Assembly (NCBI GenBank): GCA_963806145.1
Contig: CAWDXD010000032.1
Span: forward strand, 62,001 to 126,000
Length of the DNA: 64,000 nt
Reading direction: 5' to 3'
Origin: DASXKD01 sp963806145
GTDB taxonomy: Bacteria; Actinomycetota; Actinomycetes; Streptosporangiales; Streptosporangiaceae
In this document: positions 1 to 8,882 of the stretch, piece by piece
How the letters are laid out: each line of letters starts with the position of its first letter
How positions within the stretch are numbered: position 1 is the stretch's first letter
The notes under the pieces: model-generated
Database searches by the model: none
What the model was told of the DNA's origin: nothing
The model's input: the letters and a program-made list of their open reading frames with translations, nothing else
Program-made: the position numbers and the translations under genes

Positions 1-1002
1 GTAGACTTCCCATTCCGTGCAGTTCTTGAACGCCACCGGAAGGATCGTGCAGCGACCTGCCACACCGACGAGTCCCTTCAGGTTGTTCGCGGTGGCAGCG
101 GCTATCCCCGCGCACATCGTTCCGTGTCCGTGGGCAAAGGTGTGGACATCGCGGGTCTCTCCCTGCCCGCCGGGCGTCCCGATCGATAGGCCGTTGACGA
201 ACCGCAGATCGGGGTGGGTCAGGTCGCAGCCGGTGTCCATCACGCAGACGATCACGTCTGGGCTGCCAAGCGAGTAATCCCATCCGCTGATGACGCCAGG
301 AGATGATGCCGAAGCAACGATACGGTCCATGTTCCATTGCCCGGACGACAGCGGGTCGGACATCTGCATCGAGTACGGTGCCACCAGCGGCATGTTCTCG
401 TGGAGGGCTTCAACGCCGTAGGAGTCCTCTTCGAGGAGAAGGGCCCGAAGCCGGTAGGAGTCGAGCGAGGAATTATCGATGATATATCGACGATAGCCGC
501 CTGCCTGCGCGGCATCCCCGAAAGGATCGTCGGTGTCATCGACATGAATAGGATAGCGTTCCTCAAGCGCCCCAAACGCTTCGACATCGCCAGCCCTGAC
601 AATCAGCGAGTCAGGCAGTGGGCAATGCAGACCCAGACGCCCCGGCAAGTCGGCCACCCGGTACACCGGTCCGATCCATTGAAGCTGTCCACCAAGACTT
701 ATAACAATCCCGTCGAGCCGGTGAGCGTCGATGGCCTCACCGTCCAGCGCTCGTACCCAGAATCGTCGGTCGGTGTGGTTGATCTGCTCGGATGGCGGCC
801 CTACGCGGCCTTGGGCCCCCTCCGTGTCCTCGCTAGTTGCATCGCCGCGCCGATCGCGTTCAACAACTAGACCGAGCGATCTGAGTGGCTCGGCCAGATC
901 CGCCACGTTCGGTGGTTCCAGAAACGCCAACAACAGCCGCGTCGCATCCAACGTGACCACAGTGTCAGGGTCACGTCGCAGTTCGTCCGGAAAGCCAGCC
1001 AT
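1..1002 (-). CDS. Subtilisin-like (S8) serine peptidase, 3' end outside window
   Basis: The reading frame from an ATG at 1002 stays open to the window edge (334 codons). The first ~230 residues match no domain I recognise. The peptidase domain then starts: the Asp motif VMDTGCDLTHPDL lies near residue 255 and the His motif HGHGTMCAG near residue 291. The catalytic Ser falls outside the window. There is no signal peptide, so the product is probably cytoplasmic or exported by another route. A GGAAGG-type ribosome binding site precedes the ATG. It lies downstream of a PLD-like gene and a 906-aa gene on the same strand, with a 474-bp gap that may carry its own promoter. The S8 assignment is firm; the substrate is unknown. 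Confidence 0.9.
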   Translation of the reverse strand, partial: MAGFPDELRRDPDTVVTLDATRLLLAFLEPPNVADLAEPLRSLGLVVERDRRGDATSEDTEGAQGRVGPPSEQINHTDRRFWVRALDGEAIDAHRLDGIVISLGGQLQWIGPVYRVADLPGRLGLHCPLPDSLIVRAGDVEAFGALEERYPIHVDDTDDPFGDAAQAGGYRRYIIDNSSLDSYRLRALLLEEDSYGVEALHENMPLVAPYSMQMSDPLSSGQWNMDRIVASASSPGVISGWDYSLGSPDVIVCVMDTGCDLTHPDLRFVNGLSIGTPGGQGETRDVHTFAHGHGTMCAGIAAATANNLKGLVGVAGRCTILPVAFKNCTEWEVY

Positions 1003-1061
1003 GTGATTCCTACCTTCCGCAGTTGGACACCGTCTGACGTCGCCGCAAGAGCTGTCTGCAC

Positions 1062-1121
1062 TTCCCCACTTCGGCGGGGGGAAGAGAATCAGCCCGCAAA
1101 GCGGGCATCGGTAGTGGGGAA
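1062..1121. other. Nested inverted repeats in the gap between PLD-like gene and S8 peptidase gene
   Basis: TTCCCCAC (1062-1069) pairs with GTGGGGAA (1114-1121). Inside lies a perfect GCCCGC-AAA-GCGGGC hairpin (1092-1103). The left arm can alternatively pair as CTTCCCC with the nearby GGGGAAG (about 1061-1083). It sits about 60 bases upstream of the peptidase start and could be a terminator for the PLD transcript or a leader structure. I see nothing else convincing in 1003-1476. Confidence 0.5.
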
Positions 1122-1476
1122 CGCGACAGCTACCGGTCCGAACCGAGACTGCTTCCGAACACCCGCCTCAAGACGAGTGTGCCTGCTAGAGAGATCCAGC
1201 GATACTCCCTGCGGATAATTGCTATTTCACGCACTATGCTCGCTGGCGTTTGTTGGTCCAGCTACGGCAGCGGCGACTGGTGAGCACTGACGCCGAGGCC
1301 CTCCTCAGCGCGGGTGGCCGGGTAGCGGCTCCATGTTCGACCGGCAGGAAGGACATGGCGGGTGGTGGGCCCGGGGCTGCAGCCGAGTACGGAGGGCAAC
1401 GACCGGTGCCTGACATAAGAGCTTGCGGAACGCGGCAATGCGGGTCTAACAGCTACCGGATACCGGCGAAGCGAAC

Positions 1477-3063
1477 TTATGGCTGCGGAACGCCTGGGTC
1501 CGGGTCTTCGATGAGGTCCCAGAGCCAGTCTTCTGGACGTCCGGGCCAGAAGTTGAGCGCGCCCTGGGCGACGGGCGATGTCGACGCTTGCAGCATTGTC
1601 AGGTACTTGTCCTGCGCCCCCACTTGTGCGCGCGGGTCGAAGAGAGCCACGTTTGTGCCGCTGAGGTCGCCGTACCACTTGCGCAGCGCCTCGGCGGGTT
1701 TGAGGTAGTCGGTGGGTTTGCCGCCGAGATGTTTCGCGAACAGGCGCGCCCGCAGATCCTGGGCGACGGTGGTCGCCCCGCTGGTGACGCCCGAGAGCGG
1801 GGAGATGTCGCCAGCGACGACGACGTCAGTCTCGGAGTTGTAGGTGTAGCCGCGCCGGTCGGCGTTCGCTGACCCGGTGATCACGAGTTCATCGTCAAAG
1901 ATCCATGTCTTGGAGTGGACATACGGGTGGGGCCTGTCGGTGCGGCGGTGCACGACCGTCCAGCGCTTGCGCTGGGGGTCGGCTGCGAGGAGCTTGGCGA
2001 ACAGGTCACGGCGCCTCGGCCACGCCTGCTGGACATCCGCCAAGTCAGGGTGCAGCACGACGATGACGATGCGGAAATCCTTGTTGTCGGTCGCGGCAAG
2101 CTTGGCGGCAAGCGTGTCGCCGACCCACCTGTTGGTCAGGTACTGGTCTTCGAGGTAGATGAAGTTCTTGGCTTCGGAGATTGCCTTGCTGATGGCGTGC
2201 CAGATCTGCTGCACGCCTTTGGACGTGTCGTAGAACCCGTACAGCTTCGTCTCCCCGCCGACGTGCATATCCCCGGGCGTAGGCCCGCCGAAGCTATGGA
2301 GTAGCTGAGTGAGCGCCGGCAGGCCGTAGTCCACCAGCAGCGAATAGGCCCACTGCGACCGGAACATCGGATACGTGCAGCAGATTTGCACGAAAGAGTT
2401 GCCGCCGGCGCTGGCTGTGGACGTGCGTCCGGTCAGGCCGGCGTTCTTGTCGGGGTGGTCGTTCCAGCGGTCTTGGAATACAGTGACCAGTTCATCGGCG
2501 GCGGGGCCGCGGATCTTGCAGTGGACGTCGTGGAAGCCGCCCGGCCCGACGCGGTCGGCGAACACGTCCATCCCGCCGCAGTATGCGACGGCTGGGAGCG
2601 GGTCGGACGCGTCCTCGGTGATGTGACTTCGTGCGGGGACGACGATCTGGGCCTTCTGGTGATGCGCGCCGGCGATTGGGGTGCGCTTGTCGAGGATGGC
2701 GCTGCTCATCCCGCCGGGCAGCGTGTTTATGTGCTTGACGGCGTCTGCGCATCCCGGGTTGGGCATGATCGTGTTGTCCCACAGCATCGCGTGGACGGCT
2801 CCGCCCTGCGTGGCGAAATAGCTGAGCAGTTGTCCAAGCGTGGTGCCGGCCGGCGACGGGGTAGTGCGCATCGCGACGTTGATGTCGCATGACCAGCCGA
2901 GGAGGTACGCGATCGCTCCCTTGCCCGCGTCGTACTCGAGCCGGTCAGCGAGATCGGCGAACGCATCCTCCCCGGTGACGTAGAAATCGGTGAGGTTCCC
3001 TTCGGTCACGGGCCGCATCGAGGCGGAGGTGTCGAACCAGCGCAGGTACTTCGATGGACCCAT
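1477..3063 (-). CDS. Phospholipase D-like protein with two HKD-type motifs
   Basis: This 528-aa protein belongs to the PLD superfamily, which acts on phosphodiester bonds of phospholipids or nucleic acids. The second motif is complete: HSKTWIFD near residue 381, followed by GSANADRRGY. The first, HHQKAQIVV near residue 133, keeps His and Lys but has Val where the family Asp is expected; the following GGMDVF segment is typical of eukaryote-like PLDs. There is no signal peptide. The gene begins 6 bases after the stop of the 906-aa gene, so the two are almost certainly cotranscribed. Family membership is clear; whether it cuts lipid or nucleic acid cannot be told from sequence. Confidence 0.85.
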   Translation of the reverse strand: MGPSKYLRWFDTSASMRPVTEGNLTDFYVTGEDAFADLADRLEYDAGKGAIAYLLGWSCDINVAMRTTPSPAGTTLGQLLSYFATQGGAVHAMLWDNTIMPNPGCADAVKHINTLPGGMSSAILDKRTPIAGAHHQKAQIVVPARSHITEDASDPLPAVAYCGGMDVFADRVGPGGFHDVHCKIRGPAADELVTVFQDRWNDHPDKNAGLTGRTSTASAGGNSFVQICCTYPMFRSQWAYSLLVDYGLPALTQLLHSFGGPTPGDMHVGGETKLYGFYDTSKGVQQIWHAISKAISEAKNFIYLEDQYLTNRWVGDTLAAKLAATDNKDFRIVIVVLHPDLADVQQAWPRRRDLFAKLLAADPQRKRWTVVHRRTDRPHPYVHSKTWIFDDELVITGSANADRRGYTYNSETDVVVAGDISPLSGVTSGATTVAQDLRARLFAKHLGGKPTDYLKPAEALRKWYGDLSGTNVALFDPRAQVGAQDKYLTMLQASTSPVAQGALNFWPGRPEDWLWDLIEDPDPGVPQP

Positions 3064-3069
3064 GAGGCT

Positions 3070-5790
3070 TCACAGTTTCTGTCGGCCGGTTTTCGGGTCG
3101 TAGGCGACCTCGACGGGGACGACTTGGTCGGTGGGCAGCACCTCGATCCACTGGTCGAACACCTCGAACGGTTCGGACGTCACGGCCCTGAACCCGCCCT
3201 GCAGCGGGTAGAAACCGTGCTCGTACACCTTGTCGACGGGTGTGGCGCTGACCCGGTTGTCGTCGTTGATCTCCTCGGCTGGATACCGTCCTACTTTCAG
3301 GGAGCTCTGGTATTTTTCAGCGACTTTGCCGCACAGGTATTTGATCGCGTCGGCGATCGTCACCGCCTCGATGCCCAGGGCGGCCCTGATCTCGGCGAGT
3401 TCCGCGTCGGGTGCGTGGTAGAGCCCGTCGAGGCCGTCGGTGCCTTCGACGTGCATCTGCTGAAGCCAGTTCGTGGCCTCGAGTTCCTTGCCCGGGCGGA
3501 CCGGGATGACCGCCTTCACCCACGGCGCGTTGAGGAAGGCGTTGCGCAGGTCGTCGCCGTCGAGTTGCAGCAGCCATCCCAGCGAGCTGCCCATCCGAGC
3601 GTACTGTGACTTCTCGGTTATGTAGTAGTTGTCCGGGCGTGTCTGTCCGTCGGCCCAGTTCGTCACGTTTTTGTCGAAGATCGCTTCGTTGCTTTCCTGG
3701 GCTAGGAACTGGTGCGCGTGGGTGCGCGGCTTCCACCACTCCGGCGCGACGAAGTACAGCATCTTGTCGATATCGAAGATCGAGTTCAGAAGTTCGGACA
3801 TGACGTGCCGGGTGTGGTCGGGCGCCGGGCTTTCCGGCACCGGCAGGTTGTAAGTTGCGGCGGACATCAAGGAACTGATAAGCCGGCGGTAGACGATGAT
3901 GCGCTCCTCCTCGCGCAGGTCTTCGTACTTGCGGGTGCTGATGCCGCTTGCTGCCTCGATACGGGCTTTGGCCGCGTCGACGAAAGCCGCTTGCGTCTTG
4001 CGTGCGTTCTCCAGCGTGGCGTCGTTTTTAGCGGCGTCGTTGGCCGCGTTGGCCGTGTCGATGGCCGCCTTGGCGGCAGCCGTGGCAGTGAACGCCACGA
4101 CGCCACCGACGACGAAGTCGATGCGCTCATTCCATCGGAGTACTCCGGCGATGTAAGGCCCGACCTGGATGTTGGCCGCATCGAGCTTTCCCTTGAACGC
4201 CCAGACACCGGCGAAGTCCTCGCCGCTGCCCGAGATCTGGACGAGGTCGATGACGCTGCCGGGGTATTTGAGCTCATAACCCTCCGGGGCCTGGGGCAGG
4301 GCAATCCCGCCGAGCGGGAGAAAGCCGTCCGGGCCGTTAACGTGCGGGTTGTTGTTGTCGAAGGTCCAGGACACGCTGCCGGTGAACGAGGCGGATTTGT
4401 CGGGCGGGTATTGTTGTCCCGACTGCGCGGGTACCGGTTCGAGGTCGGCGGGCTTTGCGATGTTGACGAGGTTCGCCAGGCCGAGGTCGGCACCGGGTTC
4501 GTCGACGAACGTCTCCCAGCACAGGTACGTGCCGACGTCTTGGATCTGCACGCCGACTTGCCGCATCTTGCGCCGCAGTTCGTAGTTGATGAGGTCCCCG
4601 GTTGTGTTGTTCAGCACGTACCGCTTGCTGGACGTGTCAATTGTTTCGTTGATGGTCTTGAAGGTCGACTTGTAGTTCTGTTTGATCTCTGAGGTGAGCT
4701 TTGATGACTGCTCGCGCATGCGCTTGTGGGTGTTCTCCCGCGCGGTGTCCTGCGTTGTCTCGAGATTCATGCTGCCGGTGGCCGTGGCGCTGCCAGATCC
4801 CCAGGACTGGTTCACGGTGAGGGAGGCACCCAGTTTGAGATCGTTCTTGTTGTCGGATTTGACGGCCTCGGACAGCTCGTCGCGGTCGGTACTGCTGTCC
4901 TCGGTCCGCTTCGTCGTTTCGGTGGACTGCTCGACGATCCGCTCGGTGTAGGTCCGCCGGGTGCTGATCTCGATCAGCTCAACCATCGAGCCGGGGCTGA
5001 GCCACACGTGTCCGACGGGCGTGCCAAGGAACGAATCGAGCTCGAAGAAGAACTGTCGGAACAGGTGGACGATGCCGAGCGGGGACAGGCTGACACGGGA
5101 GATGTCCTTGTTCGGATCGAACATCGAAAACGGGTCGTCGGCGTTCAGCAGCGCGACGATGTTGTCGTTCACGGCCTGCGGATTCTCGGTGGGCTCGACG
5201 TAGAACAGTCTGCGCAGCAGAGCGTATTGCTTTGCTGCCGCCAGGTTGAGCAGCGCGCCGCTCAGAGCCGATTCGTACCGGATGCCGGCGGTCTGCATCG
5301 CCACCAGATCGCCGAGTTCTGATGCGTTCCTGTGCTGCCGTGACTGACTGCACAATCGGTGGAATTGCTCGACATAGTAGTGCGCGACGTTCGCGTTGAG
5401 CAGTTGCTGGACCCGATCGGGGTTGACGTACCTGTCCCACTCCTGGTCGGAAGGCGGGTCGGCCGGCAGGTTCGCCGCGATCGCGGTCAGGAGCTGGCTC
5501 GTGCTGTCGACGACGAGGCGGGGGCCGAGCAGACGACCGATGCCGATCCGCCCAATATCTGCCTCGCAGGTCTCGGGATCGAATCGCACCTCGGAAGCGT
5601 CACCGAGGTAGCGCTTAGCGAGCGAGCGGAGCAGACCGTCCATCACCTCGTCGAACCCGGGCCGCACGCGCTGCTGCTGGCGTGCCGATCTCCAGCCGAT
5701 CATCGGCTGGTAGACCCCGAACAGCTCGCTCGCGTACGGTAGCACACTCGTGTAATCCGAAAGATCGGTTATCCGTCTGTTCGCGACCAA
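3070..5790 (-). CDS. 906-aa protein of unknown family, first gene of PLD/S8 operon
   Basis: I do not recognise this family. The start is TTG, chosen because GGGGAGG lies 6-9 bases upstream. Residues ~1-265 look globular and helical. Residues ~270-400 form a Thr/Ser/Glu/Lys-rich stretch holding an alternating segment around 317-343 (LKLGASLTVNQSWGSG and onward), flanked by charged sequence; this resembles the amphipathic hairpins of pore-forming proteins, but that is inference. Residues ~570-615 are an Ala-rich probable coiled coil. The C-terminal ~290 residues are again globular. No signal peptide or hydrophobic membrane helix is seen. It leads an operon with the PLD-like gene and probably the S8 peptidase gene. 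Confidence 0.8.
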   Translation of the reverse strand: MVANRRITDLSDYTSVLPYASELFGVYQPMIGWRSARQQQRVRPGFDEVMDGLLRSLAKRYLGDASEVRFDPETCEADIGRIGIGRLLGPRLVVDSTSQLLTAIAANLPADPPSDQEWDRYVNPDRVQQLLNANVAHYYVEQFHRLCSQSRQHRNASELGDLVAMQTAGIRYESALSGALLNLAAAKQYALLRRLFYVEPTENPQAVNDNIVALLNADDPFSMFDPNKDISRVSLSPLGIVHLFRQFFFELDSFLGTPVGHVWLSPGSMVELIEISTRRTYTERIVEQSTETTKRTEDSSTDRDELSEAVKSDNKNDLKLGASLTVNQSWGSGSATATGSMNLETTQDTARENTHKRMREQSSKLTSEIKQNYKSTFKTINETIDTSSKRYVLNNTTGDLINYELRRKMRQVGVQIQDVGTYLCWETFVDEPGADLGLANLVNIAKPADLEPVPAQSGQQYPPDKSASFTGSVSWTFDNNNPHVNGPDGFLPLGGIALPQAPEGYELKYPGSVIDLVQISGSGEDFAGVWAFKGKLDAANIQVGPYIAGVLRWNERIDFVVGGVVAFTATAAAKAAIDTANAANDAAKNDATLENARKTQAAFVDAAKARIEAASGISTRKYEDLREEERIIVYRRLISSLMSAATYNLPVPESPAPDHTRHVMSELLNSIFDIDKMLYFVAPEWWKPRTHAHQFLAQESNEAIFDKNVTNWADGQTRPDNYYITEKSQYARMGSSLGWLLQLDGDDLRNAFLNAPWVKAVIPVRPGKELEATNWLQQMHVEGTDGLDGLYHAPDAELAEIRAALGIEAVTIADAIKYLCGKVAEKYQSSLKVGRYPAEEINDDNRVSATPVDKVYEHGFYPLQGGFRAVTSEPFEVFDQWIEVLPTDQVVPVEVAYDPKTGRQKL

Positions 5791-5898
5791 CGTCCGCCTC
5801 CCCGCGCCACGCGTCCCTCTACCACCGCATCAGCAGGCGCCAACAGTACAAATCACCTGAAAAGCACGCTCTCTTACTGTTAGGAGGCACCTGCCGAC

Positions 5899-5991
5899 AT
5901 GATCAAGAGGAATTATTCACCTGATCGGACGGAATCGGAAGGAGTGTCCGTTGCCCGGGTAAGCCACCGTGCCCCGCTACGTGCCCGATGA
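5899..5991 (+). CDS. Possible 30-aa peptide with strong ribosome binding site
   Basis: An ATG 12 bases after TAGGAGG opens a 30-codon frame (begins MIKRNYSPDR, ends in TGA at 5989-5991). It lies divergent to the 906-aa gene. No homologue comes to mind; it may be a real small peptide, a leader, or a truncated gene start. The rest of 5791-6100 must contain the promoter of the 906-aa operon, but I see no convincing -10/-35 pair. Confidence 0.25.
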   Translation: MIKRNYSPDRTESEGVSVARVSHRAPLRAR

Positions 5992-6100
5992 GTCGGGCGG
6001 ACGCGGGGATTCACGGTCACTGGCGGAGCACCCAAGTTGGGTGCTGACCTGCGTAGGGGCTGGTCAGGTCTGCCTGTCGCACTCATTCCCAAGCTGATAG

Positions 6101-6433
6101 TCAGTGAACGACTAGTGCGAGCACTGCGGCGACAGCGCCGAGTACGGTCGAGAGGCCAATGACGAACGCCCAGGCCCTCCGCGATCTGGTCCACCGGGCC
6201 GGGGCGTCGGAGGGGTGCTCGGCGCCCTTTCCAGCCGTTACCCGGGTTAGCGCCAGTCCTGCGGCCAGGCGTCGTGTGACTGACTCCACCTCATCTGCTG
6301 CGCCGGTGACGTGCAGCTCGACTGAGTTGTCGGGGCGAAAGCGCACCTTGGTTTTACAGGCTGGGCAGAACTCGTCGCTAGCACCGATAGACGTGTAGCA
6401 GTACGGGCAAAACTGCGCCCTGCGCCGTTTCAC
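6101..6433 (-). CDS. Zinc-ribbon protein with C-terminal membrane helix
   Basis: A 110-aa protein with an N-terminal double-CxxC zinc ribbon (CPYC, then CPAC about 13 residues later), a short charged middle and one C-terminal membrane helix (WAFVIGLSTVLGAVAAVLAL). The GTG at 6433 is chosen because AGGAG lies 9 bases upstream. Longer frames reaching 6475 or 6610 have no ribosome binding site. Such tail-anchored zinc-ribbon proteins are common in actinobacteria and mostly uncharacterised. It stands alone between the PLD/S8 operon and the first att-like module. Confidence 0.6.
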   Translation of the reverse strand: MKRRRAQFCPYCYTSIGASDEFCPACKTKVRFRPDNSVELHVTGAADEVESVTRRLAAGLALTRVTAGKGAEHPSDAPARWTRSRRAWAFVIGLSTVLGAVAAVLALVVH

Positions 6434-6713
6434 GGTACGGCGCTCCTGTGTCTCATACACCGACGCTAGCCTCATTCGTTGGCTGGCCCCAACCTCAGGG
6501 TGCCAGGCGTTCGCTGCTTGGCTTCGTGACGAAAGGCGGCCAGGCAGGGCACATCGAGGGCACATGTGGGCGCGAGGCAGCAGGTAACGACGAGAAAAGC
6601 CGAGAACCAAACCCCAAGGTCAGCGTGCCTTCCGGCGCGAAGCGCCTGGTCAACGCAACCCCTAGGCCGATTCGTCAACTACCGGCGATGACAGATCGTC
6701 GGCGTCGGATCGC

Positions 6714-6860
6714 GAGCGACCGAGTAACCAAGTGAGTAACAATCACCACCGACAGCGATGGACGCCAGCGGACATCGACGGACGGTGGTTCCCAGGTCAA
6801 GCAAGCCGCAGCGCAGGCAGTCGGCACCGCGACTTGGCTTCGGGACGAAGAAGCCACCCG
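6714..6860 (+). repeat. att-like module, copy A
   Basis: It contains two imperfect GAGTRAC motifs (about 6721-6741), three GGAC motifs at 10-bp period (6760, 6770, 6780), and, 47 bases on, the tRNA-Pro-like anticodon-arm core GGCTTCGGGACGAAG from 6836. The T-arm and acceptor part of the tRNA are absent. The rest of 6476-6942 holds no gene I can support. Confidence 0.7.
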
Positions 6861-6942
6861 TAATGCCGAGTAAGGCAATAGGTAGACAACGCGGCGCGTA
6901 CGGCGCCGCAGGCCAGCCGTCCAGCTCCCCAAGGTTTGACCC

Positions 6943-7500
6943 CTACATAGCGTGAGGTGGGCGCCTTAGATCTGCCGAAAGATCCTCTATCAAACCTTCC
7001 ACGTATATCTGAGTATCCTCGCGAGTTATATATCCGCTAGCGAGGCGATTCCTGAGTTCCTGATACCCGCCCAAGACCTGCGACGGCGCCAGAATGGCGA
7101 AGGATGCCATGATATCTGGTGGCGGGCCTGAAATCGCTTGACGCTGTAGCTCGTCAGTTCACTCGCTAGTGCCGTTAAACCAATCCCAGAACACAGTAAT
7201 ATGCCAGGAGGCAAATTCTTTGTACGCACTAAATTTTTCTCTATCGAGATGCTGTTGGAGGAAATAGCTCCTTACCATCTCCAGAATCTCTCTAATTTGC
7301 CTTTCATAATATTCGCGCTGACTCTGAACCTCTTGAGACTTCTGAGCCAATTGTTGCGCAGCCGCCCGGCTTTGCTTACCAGCATCCTGGCGCTGACCAT
7401 CTATTTGTCTACGACTGCTCCTAGAGTTCACCCAGAGGGCAATCAGCGCGGTGGCGGCGGTCAGCCCCGCTGCCCATAGCGCGGATGTCCCCTGATCCAT
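6943..7500 (-). pseudogene. Membrane-anchored coiled-coil protein interrupted by in-frame TGA
   Basis: From ATG 7500 the frame encodes 113 residues: an N-terminal membrane helix (ALWAAGLTAATALIALWV), then a Gln/Arg/Glu-rich coiled coil (roughly residues 25-80) and a Trp/Phe-rich segment. It stops at TGA 7161-7159. The same frame then continues for 71 more codons of protein-like sequence (TDELQRQAIS to PPHAM) to a TAG at 6945-6943. A single nonsense change, readthrough, or an assembly error would explain this. The function is unknown. It is the cargo between att-like copies A and B, in DNA of lower GC than its surroundings. Confidence 0.6.
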
Positions 7501-7771
7501 GATCACAGCGTCTCATGCAAGCGCTACTCAAACTAGCGGGCAAGCCCTCGCGTCGACTGCGAGCTGAACCGAAGTCAGGATGGCCCGCGGGTAAGAGGAT
7601 GCTGCGGACAGCACGGTGTAGGGCATATGCGGGATGACCGGGCCACTCGTAGCTCCGGCCGTCGCATTCAGCCAGGTCATGCGTCGTCCTCGTCCGCCGA
7701 TGGCCCTAGTCACGTTCATGAGGCCGTCACCTCGCGGATGACGGTACGGACATGAAGATCTCCCTTAGCGT

Positions 7772-7910
7772 CCCGAGTGACTAGCTGAGTGGCGATCGCC
7801 ACGTTCGTCCGCGGACTCCCACGGACAACCACGGACAGTCTCTGCAGACCAGCCTGCAGAGAGGCCCTGCCTGCCGACCTACGAACGTGGCTTCGGGACG
7901 AAGGGGCCAC
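7772..7910 (+). repeat. att-like module, copy B
   Basis: It has the same architecture as copy A: two GAGTG(A/G)C motifs (about 7775-7793), three GGAC motifs at 7813, 7823 and 7833, then 47 bases later GGCTTCGGGACGAAG from 7889. The tRNA T-arm is again missing. In the flanks (7501-7771 and 7911-8034) I see no supported gene; the minus-strand open frames there are antisense to the module. Confidence 0.7.
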
Positions 7911-8034
7911 AGCCTGACAAGGCTGTCGAGGTGTCGAGTTGACTGCCGGAGACAGTTCAAGCACCAGCCCGAGCAGGCTGGAGGCGCGCGATAGGGTTGG
8001 CACAAGCGATGGCGCGGAGCCCGATTGAGGGTCG

Positions 8035-8754
8035 ATGATCCACGACGAAACGCACGATCAGGAACTGGCAGTAGGCCTGCCGCCTGACGAAACGAACGCC
8101 CTGAAACGTCGGCCCCTCCCGCCACTCGTACCCGCGCCCCGGAAGGGCGACCCATGGGTAGCCGACGCGGTGAAGGCGGTCGAAGCGTCCATTACGAAGT
8201 TCGTAGATGAATTCCGAGTCCATCCCTTCGCACACCGTGTTGAGCACTCGTTGCACGTCCGCCTAGTCCAGCTGCTCAGCGAGTGGGACGAACTCCGGGG
8301 CTGGCATCCCCTCAACGAGAGCGGCTTCAAGAGCCAGCTCATCCACAAGGAGTGGCCGGAGACTTACGGCGAGGAGCTGGAGGACGGTACGAGTAAGCGA
8401 CGAGGGTCATTCGACATTGCGATTGTGACCCCCGACCAGCTGCGCCGGGCGAGCATCGATCAGTTCAGGCTTGGCCGCATCGCTGCGCCTATCGTGATCG
8501 AATTGGGGCTGGGTTATTGGGACACGCATCTACGTGCCGATCATAAGAAGCTCATGGACAGCAAGATCCAGCACGGCTATCTAGTCCACCTATCTCGCAT
8601 GCCGTCAGCCAGACGAAAGCGTACTGAAAAGCTCATCAACGGCATGCAGAAGGTTCAAGTCGTCTACGTGCACCATGACATCCCTAACAGACGTGTTTCT
8701 TACAAGGCTCTTGACGGGCAGCCGATCACGGAAGAGGACTATTCGGCTGAGTAG
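8035..8754 (+). CDS. Possible PD-(D/E)XK nuclease-fold protein
   Basis: This is a 239-aa soluble protein. The order of elements fits the nuclease fold: a helix with HSLHVRLVQLL, then RRGSFDIAIV (acidic strand, near residue 127), then APIVIELGLGY (second acidic strand, near 155), then RADHKKLMD. The usual ExK Lys is not in place (ELG), so the active site is incomplete or uses the later Lys. GAGGG lies 4 bases before ATG 8035. The gene converges with a GIY-YIG gene, and both lie between att-like copies B and C. It may be a restriction-like or defence cargo gene; the family assignment is tentative. Confidence 0.5.
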   Translation: MIHDETHDQELAVGLPPDETNALKRRPLPPLVPAPRKGDPWVADAVKAVEASITKFVDEFRVHPFAHRVEHSLHVRLVQLLSEWDELRGWHPLNESGFKSQLIHKEWPETYGEELEDGTSKRRGSFDIAIVTPDQLRRASIDQFRLGRIAAPIVIELGLGYWDTHLRADHKKLMDSKIQHGYLVHLSRMPSARRKRTEKLINGMQKVQVVYVHHDIPNRRVSYKALDGQPITEEDYSAE

Positions 8755-8882
8755 GAACTGGAACATCTGAGCCGCTCGGCTAGTCGTCTGGATCCGCAGC
8801 TACACTTGCGCCTAGTTGACACTTATGCGTCAAGTTGCTTAGACCGAACTCCGAGGCGGGAAAACGTGACTCGCCGGGCAAT

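Noticed and set aside
7026..7229. 67-aa frame overlapping the end of the 115-codon membrane-protein gene
   Set aside because: The same DNA in the original gene frame gives a more protein-like continuation after the TGA; this frame is its shadow.
7528..7719. 63-aa minus-strand frame coupled by ATGA to another upstream frame
   Set aside because: The upstream frame is antisense to att-like copy B, and neither shows a ribosome binding site or recognisable domain.
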